Shown here piece by piece: positions 1-6,415 of a stretch of DNA of 9,217 bases (position 1 is the first letter of the stretch; the number at the start of each line of letters is the position of its first letter). Under the pieces are notes generated by a model. It was not told the origin of the DNA. It saw only the letters and a program-made list of their open reading frames with translations, and did no database searches. The position numbers and the translations under genes are program-made. The DNA is taken from the NCBI GenBank assembly GCA_002314435.1, contig DCFV01000011.1, positions 18,388 to 27,604 of the forward strand, written 5' to 3'. The stretch is from Acidobacteriaceae bacterium UBA1795. Its GTDB lineage: Bacteria > Acidobacteriota > Terriglobia > Terriglobales > Acidobacteriaceae.

Positions 1-1668
1 CACACGCGCTGGGCCACCCACGGTCGTCCCACCGAAGAGAACGCCCACCCGCACCGCGACTGCACGGGCCGCATCGTGGTGGTCCACAACGGCATCGTGG
101 AGAACTATCTGGACTTGAAGCGCGAACTCACTGCGCAGGGCCACACGTTCGTCACGGAGACCGACACCGAGATCATTGCCCACTTGATTGAACAGGTGCA
201 GAAGGACGCGGCTACTGCAGGCGCGCCTCTGCTGCTGGAAGACGCCGTGCGCCGCGCCGTAAAGCGCCTCACCGGCGCCTTTGCACTGGGCATTCTCTCT
301 GCCGCTGAGCCGGACAAGATCGTCGCCGCGCGCTCCGGGCCGCCGGTGGTTATCGGCGTGGGCGAGGGCGAGTCGTTTGTGGCTTCTGACGTCCCCGGCA
401 TTCTGCACCACACGCGGAATATCTATTTTCTGGCCGACGGCGACATGGCCATCCTGACGCCCGCCGGCGTTACCCTTACCGATTTCGAGGGCAAGCCCAT
501 CCAGCGCGAACTGACGCGCATCCAGTGGGACCCGATTCAGGCGGAAAAGGGTGGCTACAAGCACTTCATGCTGAAGGAGATCTGGGAGCAGCCGCGCGCC
601 GTCCGCGACACCACCATGGGCCGCGTATCGCTCGACTCCGGCAAAGTTTTTCTGGGCGAGATGGAGATCGCCGACGAGGAACTGGCGGCCGCCTCCAGCA
701 TCAACATCGCCGCGTGCGGCACCAGTTGGCATGCCGCGACGGCCGGCAAATACATGATTGAGCGGCTGGCCCGCCTGCCCGTGGACGTGGACTACGCCAG
801 CGAGTACCGCTACCGCAATCCCATCCCCGATCGCAACGCGCTCGGCCTGCTTATCACCCAGTCGGGCGAGACGGCCGACACGCTGGCCGCGCAGAGGGAG
901 ATGATTTCGCTCGGCTCCAAGACTGTTGCGATCTGCAACGTGGTGGGTGCGATGGTGGCGCGCGAGGCGCACGGAGCCATCTACACCCACGCAGGGCCGG
1001 AGATCGGTGTTGCGTCAACGAAGGCATTCACGGCACAACTCACCGCGCTCTTTTTGCTGGCGCTCAAACTGGGCCAGCTGCGCGGTCGGCTGGACAAGGA
1101 GCGCTCCGTCGCGTTGATGGAGGAACTGAGCCGCGTACCGGCGAAGATCGAGGAAGTGCTTCGTTCGTGCTCGCCGCAGTGCGAGCAGCTCGCGGCCAGC
1201 TTTGCAAACGCGCGCGACTTTCTCTATCTCGGCCGCGGCATTCATTTCCCCATAGCACTCGAGGGCGCGCTCAAGCTCAAGGAAATTTCCTACATCCATG
1301 CTGAAGGCTATCCGGCAGGCGAGATGAAGCACGGGCCGAATGCACTGATCGACGAGACGTTGCCCGTGGTGGTGCTGGCCACGCGCGACGAAGCCGACCC
1401 GGCCTCGAAGTTACGCTATGAAAAGACTCTCTCCAACATCCAGGAAGTGACTGCGCGCTCGGGCCGCGTGATCGCCATCGCCACCGAGGGTGACACCACG
1501 ATCGGCACGCTGGTGGAGCACGTGATCCACATTCCGCCGGTGTTCGAACTGCTTTCGCCGCTCATTGAGATTGTGCCGCTGCAACTGCTGGCCTACTACA
1601 TCGCGGTGCGTCGTGGTTGCGATGTGGACCAGCCGCGCAACCTAGCCAAGTCAGTGACGGTGGAATAG
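1..1668 (+). CDS. glmS: Glutamine--fructose-6-phosphate aminotransferase (isomerizing), 5'-truncated by window edge
   Basis: GlmS converts fructose-6-phosphate and glutamine to glucosamine-6-phosphate, the first step towards UDP-GlcNAc for peptidoglycan and lipopolysaccharide, in the cytoplasm. The frame is open from base 1, giving 555 residues. By comparison with E. coli GlmS about 70 N-terminal residues, including the catalytic Cys1, are missing. What remains of the glutaminase domain shows HTRWATHG (1-8), HNG (29-31, oxyanion hole) and TDTE with D55. Two SIS sugar-isomerase domains follow, at about 230-370 (CGTSWHA, SQSGET-like TQSGETADT, ASTKAFT) and 400-540 (KLKEISYIHAE, EMKHGP). E428, H444 and K550 correspond to E. 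coli E488, H504 and K603. The C-terminus LAKSVTVE is the family's canonical end. Relative to E. coli there is a roughly 11-residue insertion in the glutaminase half, near AATAGAPLL. A GTG at position 76 is internal, not the start. The gene converges on the WG-repeat gene 25 bases away. Confidence 0.97.
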   Translation, partial: HTRWATHGRPTEENAHPHRDCTGRIVVVHNGIVENYLDLKRELTAQGHTFVTETDTEIIAHLIEQVQKDAATAGAPLLLEDAVRRAVKRLTGAFALGILSAAEPDKIVAARSGPPVVIGVGEGESFVASDVPGILHHTRNIYFLADGDMAILTPAGVTLTDFEGKPIQRELTRIQWDPIQAEKGGYKHFMLKEIWEQPRAVRDTTMGRVSLDSGKVFLGEMEIADEELAAASSINIAACGTSWHAATAGKYMIERLARLPVDVDYASEYRYRNPIPDRNALGLLITQSGETADTLAAQREMISLGSKTVAICNVVGAMVAREAHGAIYTHAGPEIGVASTKAFTAQLTALFLLALKLGQLRGRLDKERSVALMEELSRVPAKIEEVLRSCSPQCEQLAASFANARDFLYLGRGIHFPIALEGALKLKEISYIHAEGYPAGEMKHGPNALIDETLPVVVLATRDEADPASKLRYEKTLSNIQEVTARSGRVIAIATEGDTTIGTLVEHVIHIPPVFELLSPLIEIVPLQLLAYYIAVRRGCDVDQPRNLAKSVTVE

Positions 1669-1693
1669 GAGCCGGGCTCGCTTACTAGCCCCT

Positions 1694-2752
1694 TCACCGT
1701 GCGATATATCCCCATTTTCCTGTCTTCTCGTCATCGATGAGCACAGCGGCCAATCCTTCGGAAAATGGCTGCGCATCGAGGTATTGAGGACTGACGATAT
1801 ATCGCCCCTTCTGGTCAATGAAGCCCCATTTACCTCTCAGGGGCTCACCGAGCATTACAGGGGCCAGGCCCTGCGAGAAGAAATAGGCTGAGCGCCACTG
1901 CAAACCGAGAGAAGGGGTTCCAGTCTTGTCGATGAAGCTGTAATTGATCTCTCCGATCGCTTTTGTTCTTCCCTCCGGGTCCGTTGCCCATTTGTAAGTG
2001 GTGTTGTACTCGAGAGAGAAGCCATCCTGAAAGATCACTGGCTCGGGGAACTGCAAGGGGATGACAATTTGCCCCGTCCTATCGATCGCGCCCCACTTCC
2101 TTTTGAGACCGCCCGCAGCAGCTACTGTCGCAATGCCACCCTTGAACGAGTAGGCGTAACCCCATTGCGGATCAAGTACGAACTTTCCTGTGCGGTCGAT
2201 GTATCCCCACCGGCCTGTGTCGGGATCTCCAATGCGCACGGCTGCCAATCCCTCGCTGAAGCAGAAAGCGTCATCGAAGATCCGCTCGATGACATAGTTA
2301 CCCGACTTGTCGACAAAGCCGAAGTGTCTGTTAACACCTCGATCATCCCAACTCACGTTGGTGCCGACCAGGGTCAAGCCATCGCCGCATGGCAACACAA
2401 CGCCGGCTTGAAGGTCAGAAGCGTATCGGCCCTGCTTATCGATTACGCGCTCGGTTCCCGTTACGATATCTCCGGTGCGAACCACCGAAAGACCTTTTGA
2501 AAACGCGGTCACGTGGTCCCACTGCGGAGTAATCACATACTTGCCGCTTTTATCGATGAAGCCCCACTTACCGGTTCTGTCGTCGCCAAGACGAACGGCT
2601 GCCAAGCCCTCGCTAAAGGCCACGGCTTCGTCAAATTGCGGGGAAATTACAAGCTTGCCCGACTTATCGACATAGCCCCACTTGCCATCTTCCTTTTCGC
2701 CAATCTGTACAGCAGCCAAGCCTTCTGAAAATGGGGTGGCGCTCTCAAACTG
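1694..2752 (-). repeat. Coding repeat array: nine WG units, period 38 residues
   Basis: Within the exported WG-repeat gene, nine units can be aligned on the W-G-[YF]-[IV]-D-[KR]-[ST]-G core. Within groups the spacing is exactly 38 residues (114 bases). Insertions of 5 and 13 extra residues fall after the third and sixth units. The coding DNA of the motif also recurs recognisably (variants of GAAGCCCCACTT on the + strand), although the units have diverged. The last unit ends at WGYIAR, directly before the stop. Confidence 0.8.
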
Positions 2753-2899
2753 CGGATTGATTACCAATGAAGCCGTGTCGGATTGTGTGGCCTCTTTGCG
2801 GTGCTCTTGATCTTGAACTGCCTGGCAGTTTTGAGCAGAGACCAAGAATAGCGACAGAAAAATAATCCAAAAGTATGCAGAATTACTGGTCCGTTTCAT
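1694..2899 (-). CDS. Exported WG-repeat protein
   Basis: This 401-residue protein is built almost wholly of WG repeats; no enzymatic domain is visible. The N-terminus has a basic MKR, a hydrophobic core (about 9-21) and a likely signal peptidase I site after VSA (residue 22). A cysteine at 25 does not sit in a good lipobox, so a secreted or periplasmic location is inferred. WG-motif positions are 74, 112, 150 (degenerate ER), 193 (FG), 231, 269, 320 (degenerate YS), 358 and 396, usually followed by D-K/R-S/T-G, and each unit carries an FSEGLAAV-like stretch. The frame extends 24 codons further upstream, but the ATG at 2899 is preferred because a strong AGGAGG lies 4 bases before it and it begins the signal peptide. 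WG proteins are generally of unknown role, with binding or scaffolding suspected. Base composition is lower in GC than the flanking genes, possibly indicating transfer. The gene has no evident operon partner. Confidence 0.88.
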   Translation of the reverse strand: MKRTSNSAYFWIIFLSLFLVSAQNCQAVQDQEHRKEATQSDTASLVINPQFESATPFSEGLAAVQIGEKEDGKWGYVDKSGKLVISPQFDEAVAFSEGLAAVRLGDDRTGKWGFIDKSGKYVITPQWDHVTAFSKGLSVVRTGDIVTGTERVIDKQGRYASDLQAGVVLPCGDGLTLVGTNVSWDDRGVNRHFGFVDKSGNYVIERIFDDAFCFSEGLAAVRIGDPDTGRWGYIDRTGKFVLDPQWGYAYSFKGGIATVAAAGGLKRKWGAIDRTGQIVIPLQFPEPVIFQDGFSLEYNTTYKWATDPEGRTKAIGEINYSFIDKTGTPSLGLQWRSAYFFSQGLAPVMLGEPLRGKWGFIDQKGRYIVSPQYLDAQPFSEGLAAVLIDDEKTGKWGYIAR

Positions 2900-2903
2900 A
2901 CAG

Positions 2904-2909
2904 CCTCCT
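2904..2909 (-). promoter_or_regulatory. Ribosome binding site of the WG-repeat gene
   Basis: The minus strand reads AGGAGG four bases before the ATG at 2899. It decides the start in favour of 2899 over the longer frame beginning at 2971, since the first 24 codons of that frame would straddle this site. Confidence 0.75.
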
Positions 2910-3193
2910 CTCTTGCAGGTTGAGCTGGCTGCAACAAAACAAAACAGTAAAGGCTTGCCCCAGTAGCGCACAGCATTACTTTTGTGGGAGCAGCAGTATC
3001 TTTCGTTTAAGCAATCAAAGCGAAGACATAGATCTCAAGGATGGGAGCTCGGCGACTGGCTATCTGGATATGAGCCAGGACACAGGCAAGGATGAATCGA
3101 TAAGTATCAATCAGTGGGAATGTGGCTGAGTTAGGGATGAGTCTGCCAGGTTTTCGGCCTTCGCGTATCCGCCCCTACTCGCAATTCCAGTCT
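2910..3193. other. Intergenic stretch between MFS transporter and WG-repeat gene, no gene seen
   Basis: About 285 bases lie between the end of the transporter gene and the WG-gene ribosome binding site, and they should hold the WG-gene promoter. I looked on the minus strand for paired -35/-10 boxes and found no convincing pair; GATACT-like and TACTGT-like hexamers lack a partner at 16-18 bases. No hairpin with a T run follows the transporter stop. Two 60-base lines (2941-3060) counted by hand are each about 48 % GC, well below the flanking genes. Confidence 0.5.
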
Positions 3194-4540
3194 TCAAGAT
3201 TCCTGGCGGGTCGATTGGGAGAGATGCGCCGGCAGCCGAATAGCGATTACACACGCCGAGGTGAAGAGAAGAGGGATAGCCAGCGCGACGAAGAGAAGGA
3301 TCAGCGGCGCATGAAGCGAGAGGATGAAGCCCGACATCATGGGGCCGATCACGGCGCCGGCGCGGCCCACGCCCATCGCCCATCCAAGGCCTGAACTGCG
3401 GACCTCGACCGGATAGATACAAGTCGACAGCGGGTAGATGCCATTGAATCCACCTTGCAGGGTGACGCCGATCAGGAAGGCGGTGAAGAGAAGAGCACCG
3501 ACAGACAAGGGAACTCCGCCGAAGAGGATAAGCAGCCCGGCGGCCGCCAGCAGGAAGCAGGCAATGAGCGGCTTCAGCCCAGCCGAGTTTGCCAGCCACG
3601 CGAGAATGGCTGTTCCGCAAAACGCTCCGATGTTGTAAATGGCGCCGGCATAGATGCCGTCCTTGGGATCGAGCCCGGCGCGAATGGCCAGCTTGGGGAT
3701 CCAACTCACGATGGAATAGAGAACCATGAAGCCGAAGAAGATGGCACACCAGAGCAGCAAGGTATCGCGCCGCATGTGCCTGCCGAGCAATTTGGACAGA
3801 ACACTTTTGCGCGGCTCCGGTATCTCCATCGAAGGCTCGCCGGGCGAGGCATGCAATGGCTCCGGTGCTCGGCGGGTCTGGAGGTGTTGCAGGAAGTGTG
3901 CCGACTCCGGCAGGAAGAGGAAGGCGACGGGGAAGAATGCCAGCGAGCCAAAACCGGAACACAGGAGAACAAAGCGCCAGGTGTGATGGACAAGGGCCCA
4001 GGCGGTTAGAAAGCCTGTGATTGTGGCCCCTATGGGGTAGCCGCCCTGTAGGAGACCGACAGCGAAATTACGCCAGCGCGGGGGCGCAAACTCAGCCACC
4101 AGGGCTGTCATGCAAGCCAGTACGGTTCCGATGCCTATGCCGACCACGAGACGCGCGAGTAGCAAATGATTCACGCTGGCTGCGAATCCGCTCATCACCA
4201 TGCCGAGAGACATGGTCAGCAGTGACGCGAGGATGAGAGGACGGCGGCCGAAGCGGTCTCCGAGCGGCGCAACCAGCAGCCCGCCGATGGCCATCCCAGC
4301 GAGGCCTGCGCTGAAGACTACGCCTAGAGTTGTCGGGGACAGGTTCCAGTCTGTAGCAATGGACGGGGCCAGATACGACATGAGCAGGACGTTCATGCCG
4401 TCTACGGCGTTGATGAAGAAACATAACCCCACTACGAGTACAGACAGACGAGACCATTCCGCGGTGAGGACTTCCGCAGGTGCGGGTCGGTCCGGGGGGG
4501 GCGACGGAGTACGAAGAACCTCACTACGATTCGATTTCAT
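3194..4540 (-). CDS. MFS transporter, aromatic acid:H+ symporter (AAHS)-like
   Basis: This 448-residue inner-membrane secondary transporter has about 12 hydrophobic segments split 6+6 around a hydrophilic loop (about 214-258). Family marks are NAVDGMN in the first membrane segment (D47, G48), GDRFGRR in the loop after segment 2 (94-100), LPES closing segment 6 (210-213), and in the second half IYPVEVRSSGLGWAMGVGR (375-393), which closely resembles the same region of PcaK/BenK-type aromatic acid carriers. The second acid of the D-G-x-D signature is Asn50. The start is taken as ATG 4540. The frame runs further upstream, but that part overlaps the dehydrogenase gene antigenically unlike any transporter and adds an arginine-rich stretch. 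The ribosome binding site is weak (GGA just before the ATG). The gene lies 43 bases downstream of the quinate/shikimate dehydrogenase on the same strand and is probably co-transcribed. Quinate, shikimate or a related acid is the inferred substrate. A C8 run lies in codons 13-16. Confidence 0.9.
   Translation of the reverse strand: MKSNRSEVLRTPSPPPDRPAPAEVLTAEWSRLSVLVVGLCFFINAVDGMNVLLMSYLAPSIATDWNLSPTTLGVVFSAGLAGMAIGGLLVAPLGDRFGRRPLILASLLTMSLGMVMSGFAASVNHLLLARLVVGIGIGTVLACMTALVAEFAPPRWRNFAVGLLQGGYPIGATITGFLTAWALVHHTWRFVLLCSGFGSLAFFPVAFLFLPESAHFLQHLQTRRAPEPLHASPGEPSMEIPEPRKSVLSKLLGRHMRRDTLLLWCAIFFGFMVLYSIVSWIPKLAIRAGLDPKDGIYAGAIYNIGAFCGTAILAWLANSAGLKPLIACFLLAAAGLLILFGGVPLSVGALLFTAFLIGVTLQGGFNGIYPLSTCIYPVEVRSSGLGWAMGVGRAGAVIGPMMSGFILSLHAPLILLFVALAIPLLFTSACVIAIRLPAHLSQSTRQES
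4494..4501 (-). repeat. C8 homopolymer near the 5' end of the transporter gene
   Basis: Eight consecutive G on the + strand (C on the coding strand) encode part of the SPPP stretch at residues 13-16 of the transporter, ahead of the first membrane segment. Slippage here would shift the frame of nearly the whole protein. The present length keeps the frame open. Confidence 0.7.
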
Positions 4541-4583
4541 CGTTCCATCAATTCCGTCGTGGCCGTGTGTGACCCAGCATAAA

Positions 4584-5480
4584 TCAACTGGCTGGCGCGC
4601 CCTTTTCCTGCGTCTGCGCGATGAAGTGCTGGTGCATGCGATCCGGGTCAGCATCCAATCCGGAAAACAGACGGAAGGCCTCCACGGCCTGGTGGACCGC
4701 CATGCGACTGCCGTCCAGCGTGCGGCATCCCAGGGCACGTGCGGTGCGTAGCAACTCGGTCTCCAACGGGAAATAAACTATCTCGGCGACCCACAGATCA
4801 GAGCGCAGCAGCGATGCGGGCAGCGGAAGTCCCGGGTGGCTCGCCATGCCGGTGGGCGTTGCGTGGACCAGCCCGTTTGCGCCGGCCAGGCTGGTGGCGA
4901 TGCCGGTGGATGCGCATACGCGGTCGTGTCCAAACCGGGAGCGATAGCGCTCGACCAACTCTGTGCAACGGCTGGTGCACGGATCGATGATGGTGAGCCG
5001 GCCTGCACCCATGTGGAGCAGGGCATAGGCAACTGCTGCGCCTGCTCCGCCCGCTCCCAGTTGCACCACGTTGGCAAGGGACGCGCCTGGCAACCCGCTG
5101 AGAAAGCCATCGCGGAAACCGAGCCAGTCCGTGTTGTGGCCTGTCCGCTTTCCATTGCGAAGGACCACGGTGTTCACGGCGCCAATGGCGCGGGCATCTT
5201 CGGAGAGGTCGCTGAGGAAGGGAATGATTCGTTGCTTGCAGGGGTGGGTGATGTTGAGTCCGCTGAAGTCCATCCGCTCCGCAGCTTGCAGTAGACCGGG
5301 CAATGCGTCGGCTTGCAGACCCAGCACATCCAGATCGATGAGTTGATACAGGCAGCGCAGCCCGTGTGCCTCTGCCTCACGCTCATGCATGGCAGGCGTT
5401 CGCGAGGCCTGAATTGCAGACCCGATCAGACCGAGTAGGACTTTGGTGCGATCACGATGCGCAGGAGAGTTGCCGGCCAC
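4584..5480 (-). CDS. Quinate/shikimate dehydrogenase (QsuD/YdiB-like, AroE superfamily)
   Basis: This 298-residue cytoplasmic NAD(P)-dependent oxidoreductase interconverts shikimate/3-dehydroshikimate and probably quinate/3-dehydroquinate. The substrate-binding domain shows SRTP (26-29), NITHP with K82, AVNT with N103, and GHNTD with D118. The catalytic Lys-Asp pair of the superfamily is K82/D118. The nucleotide-binding domain has GAGGAG (142-147), and D166 ends the second strand (RLTIID). Near the C-terminus is HQAVEAFRLFSGL with Q264. SRTP with Thr rather than the SxS of biosynthetic AroE, and the acid at 166 instead of the N-R-[ST] typical of NADP-binding AroE, match the Corynebacterium glutamicum quinate/shikimate dehydrogenase as I remember it, which prefers NAD. 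The start is GTG 5480. A stop lies two codons upstream and the next ATG (residue 31) is too late. The Shine-Dalgarno is poor. The MFS gene follows on the same strand and an unknown gene diverges on the other. A purely biosynthetic AroE role is the alternative. Confidence 0.93.
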   Translation of the reverse strand: MAGNSPAHRDRTKVLLGLIGSAIQASRTPAMHEREAEAHGLRCLYQLIDLDVLGLQADALPGLLQAAERMDFSGLNITHPCKQRIIPFLSDLSEDARAIGAVNTVVLRNGKRTGHNTDWLGFRDGFLSGLPGASLANVVQLGAGGAGAAVAYALLHMGAGRLTIIDPCTSRCTELVERYRSRFGHDRVCASTGIATSLAGANGLVHATPTGMASHPGLPLPASLLRSDLWVAEIVYFPLETELLRTARALGCRTLDGSRMAVHQAVEAFRLFSGLDADPDRMHQHFIAQTQEKGAPAS

Positions 5481-5584
5481 TCTTCAAGCGTATCGCATGT
5501 CGATGTACGAACCTTGGCGACCAGCCACGCCGGGCTGTGAGGCGCGGCACAGGAGGAACCGGTTGCCGCTTGCTATCCTGTCGC
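5481..5584. promoter_or_regulatory. Divergent intergenic region between the dehydrogenase and the + strand gene
   Basis: About 104 bases separate two divergent starts, so promoters for both must lie here or just inside the genes. On the + strand AGGAGG occurs at 5551-5556 and a TANNNT-type TATCCT at 5574-5579, only five bases before the GTG at 5585. On the minus strand no good -35/-10 pair was found before the dehydrogenase GTG. No clear operator palindrome was seen. Confidence 0.4.
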
Positions 5585-6355
5585 GTGCAATTGGAAGAAT
5601 ATGTCTATCCGCCTTACGGCACTCCGCTGCTGGAGGCGTACGGTGCACGCTTCGAGTCGGTCTTCGTTGTCCTGCACCCTTTTGTGCGCGTTCCGGAGCC
5701 GCTGGCATGGAGCGCGACGCGGCTGTACCCGGCTGATGCGCAGATTCTTGCGCGCGGAACGAAGTGTACGTGGGCTGAGGTGGCCACGCAGACCGGTATG
5801 ACCTCATGCGCGCGCGTTAATCAGGCGCTGCTTACGTCCATCGGTTCGCTGACGGACTACCTGGCCGATCCGGCGGGCCGTGATGCGCTGCAGGCCGTGG
5901 TGCAGACACAGCCGGTCTGGCTGCCCGCGGAAGGGCGCTTCGAACCGCTGCTGCAGGCGGACTTTCTTGAGGTCTTTGCCGGGGCCGGGCACGAGGAATT
6001 GGCTTTCGTGCCGGAGTTTCCGCAGTCCGATCCGGTGGAGCGCTTCTCGGTCGCGGCTCTGCGCGGCGGTTCGTTGCCGTTCCCGTCGTGCGGAACGCTG
6101 CTCACGCCCGACGAGTCGTTCCTGTTCACGGTCGACTGGGACAGCTTCTTCACGCTGTTCTACGGGCCGCGTGCCTTTGTCGCACAGACTGCGCGCACGC
6201 TGGCGCTGGAGGGGTTCTTCGCCACGCCGAATACGGACCACGCCTGGTTCAATTACTCGATGGGCTGCGCCACGGTGACCATCTCGCCCGAGGACTGGCC
6301 GAATGTGGAGGCTCCGGCGCTGGTGCGCGGCCTGGAGCGCGCGAAGAGCTTCTAG
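5585..6355 (+). CDS. Uncharacterised soluble protein, possibly DUF2711-like
   Basis: This 256-residue protein has no signal peptide or membrane segment, so a cytoplasmic location is inferred. I do not recognise a function. Visible features are an aromatic N-terminus (YVYPPYGTP, 6-14), VVLHPFVRVPEP (28-39), LFTVDWDSFFTLFYG (180-194) and LALEGFFATPN (206-216). The HPF-R-P motif and the FT-x-x-WDS-x-FT motif recall the DUF2711 family as I remember it. That is a weak recollection, not a search result. The start is uncertain. GTG 5585 begins what looks like the natural N-terminus but has no ribosome binding site at normal distance. TTG 5570, in the same frame, lies 13 bases after AGGAGG. The frame continues upstream to 5366, but that part overlaps the dehydrogenase gene on the opposite strand and reads as low-complexity noise. 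The coding frame is consistent with GC-rich third positions throughout. It is divergent from the dehydrogenase and convergent with the PDZ gene. Confidence 0.8.
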   Translation: MQLEEYVYPPYGTPLLEAYGARFESVFVVLHPFVRVPEPLAWSATRLYPADAQILARGTKCTWAEVATQTGMTSCARVNQALLTSIGSLTDYLADPAGRDALQAVVQTQPVWLPAEGRFEPLLQADFLEVFAGAGHEELAFVPEFPQSDPVERFSVAALRGGSLPFPSCGTLLTPDESFLFTVDWDSFFTLFYGPRAFVAQTARTLALEGFFATPNTDHAWFNYSMGCATVTISPEDWPNVEAPALVRGLERAKSF

Positions 6356-6374
6356 ATTACAAGCCAACGTAATC
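6355..6374. repeat. Short inverted repeat at the end of the unknown + strand gene
   Basis: GATTAC and GTAATC form a perfect 6-base stem around an 8-base loop, starting on the last base of the stop codon. There is no T run on either side, so a standard intrinsic terminator is not supported. It lies in the 60-base gap between convergent genes. A G8 run follows at 6396-6403. Confidence 0.35.
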
Positions 6375-6415
6375 AGGAAATCGGCAACGGACTACGGGGG
6401 GGGCGTGCTTTGCTG

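Noticed and set aside
1674..1691. Hairpin GGGCT/AGCCC as a terminator between glmS and the WG gene
   Set aside because: The stem is only five bases with an eight-base loop and no T run on either strand; it is expected by chance in GC-rich DNA.
1694..2899. Truncation or frameshift at the C-terminus of the WG protein, which ends inside a WG core
   Set aside because: The bases after the stop contain no further WG-coding sequence in any frame, and each unit can be counted so that it ends at the WG core, so the end may be natural.
3111..3962. A 283-codon minus-strand frame overlapping the transporter
   Set aside because: It is in another frame of the transporter gene, rich in Arg, Pro, Ser and Leu, with no recognisable domain. 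The transporter frame is clearly the coding one.
5366..5584. Upstream extension of the unknown + strand gene
   Set aside because: This part lies antisense to the start of the dehydrogenase gene, and its translation is Arg/Cys-rich and unlike the conserved-looking remainder. A start at 5570 or 5585 is more credible.
5563..5736. Small + strand frame starting at TTG 5563, six bases after AGGAGG
   Set aside because: It is well spaced from the ribosome-site-like sequence, but the 57-codon product is Arg/Ala/Cys-rich and lies in the wrong frame of the larger gene, which looks truly coding.
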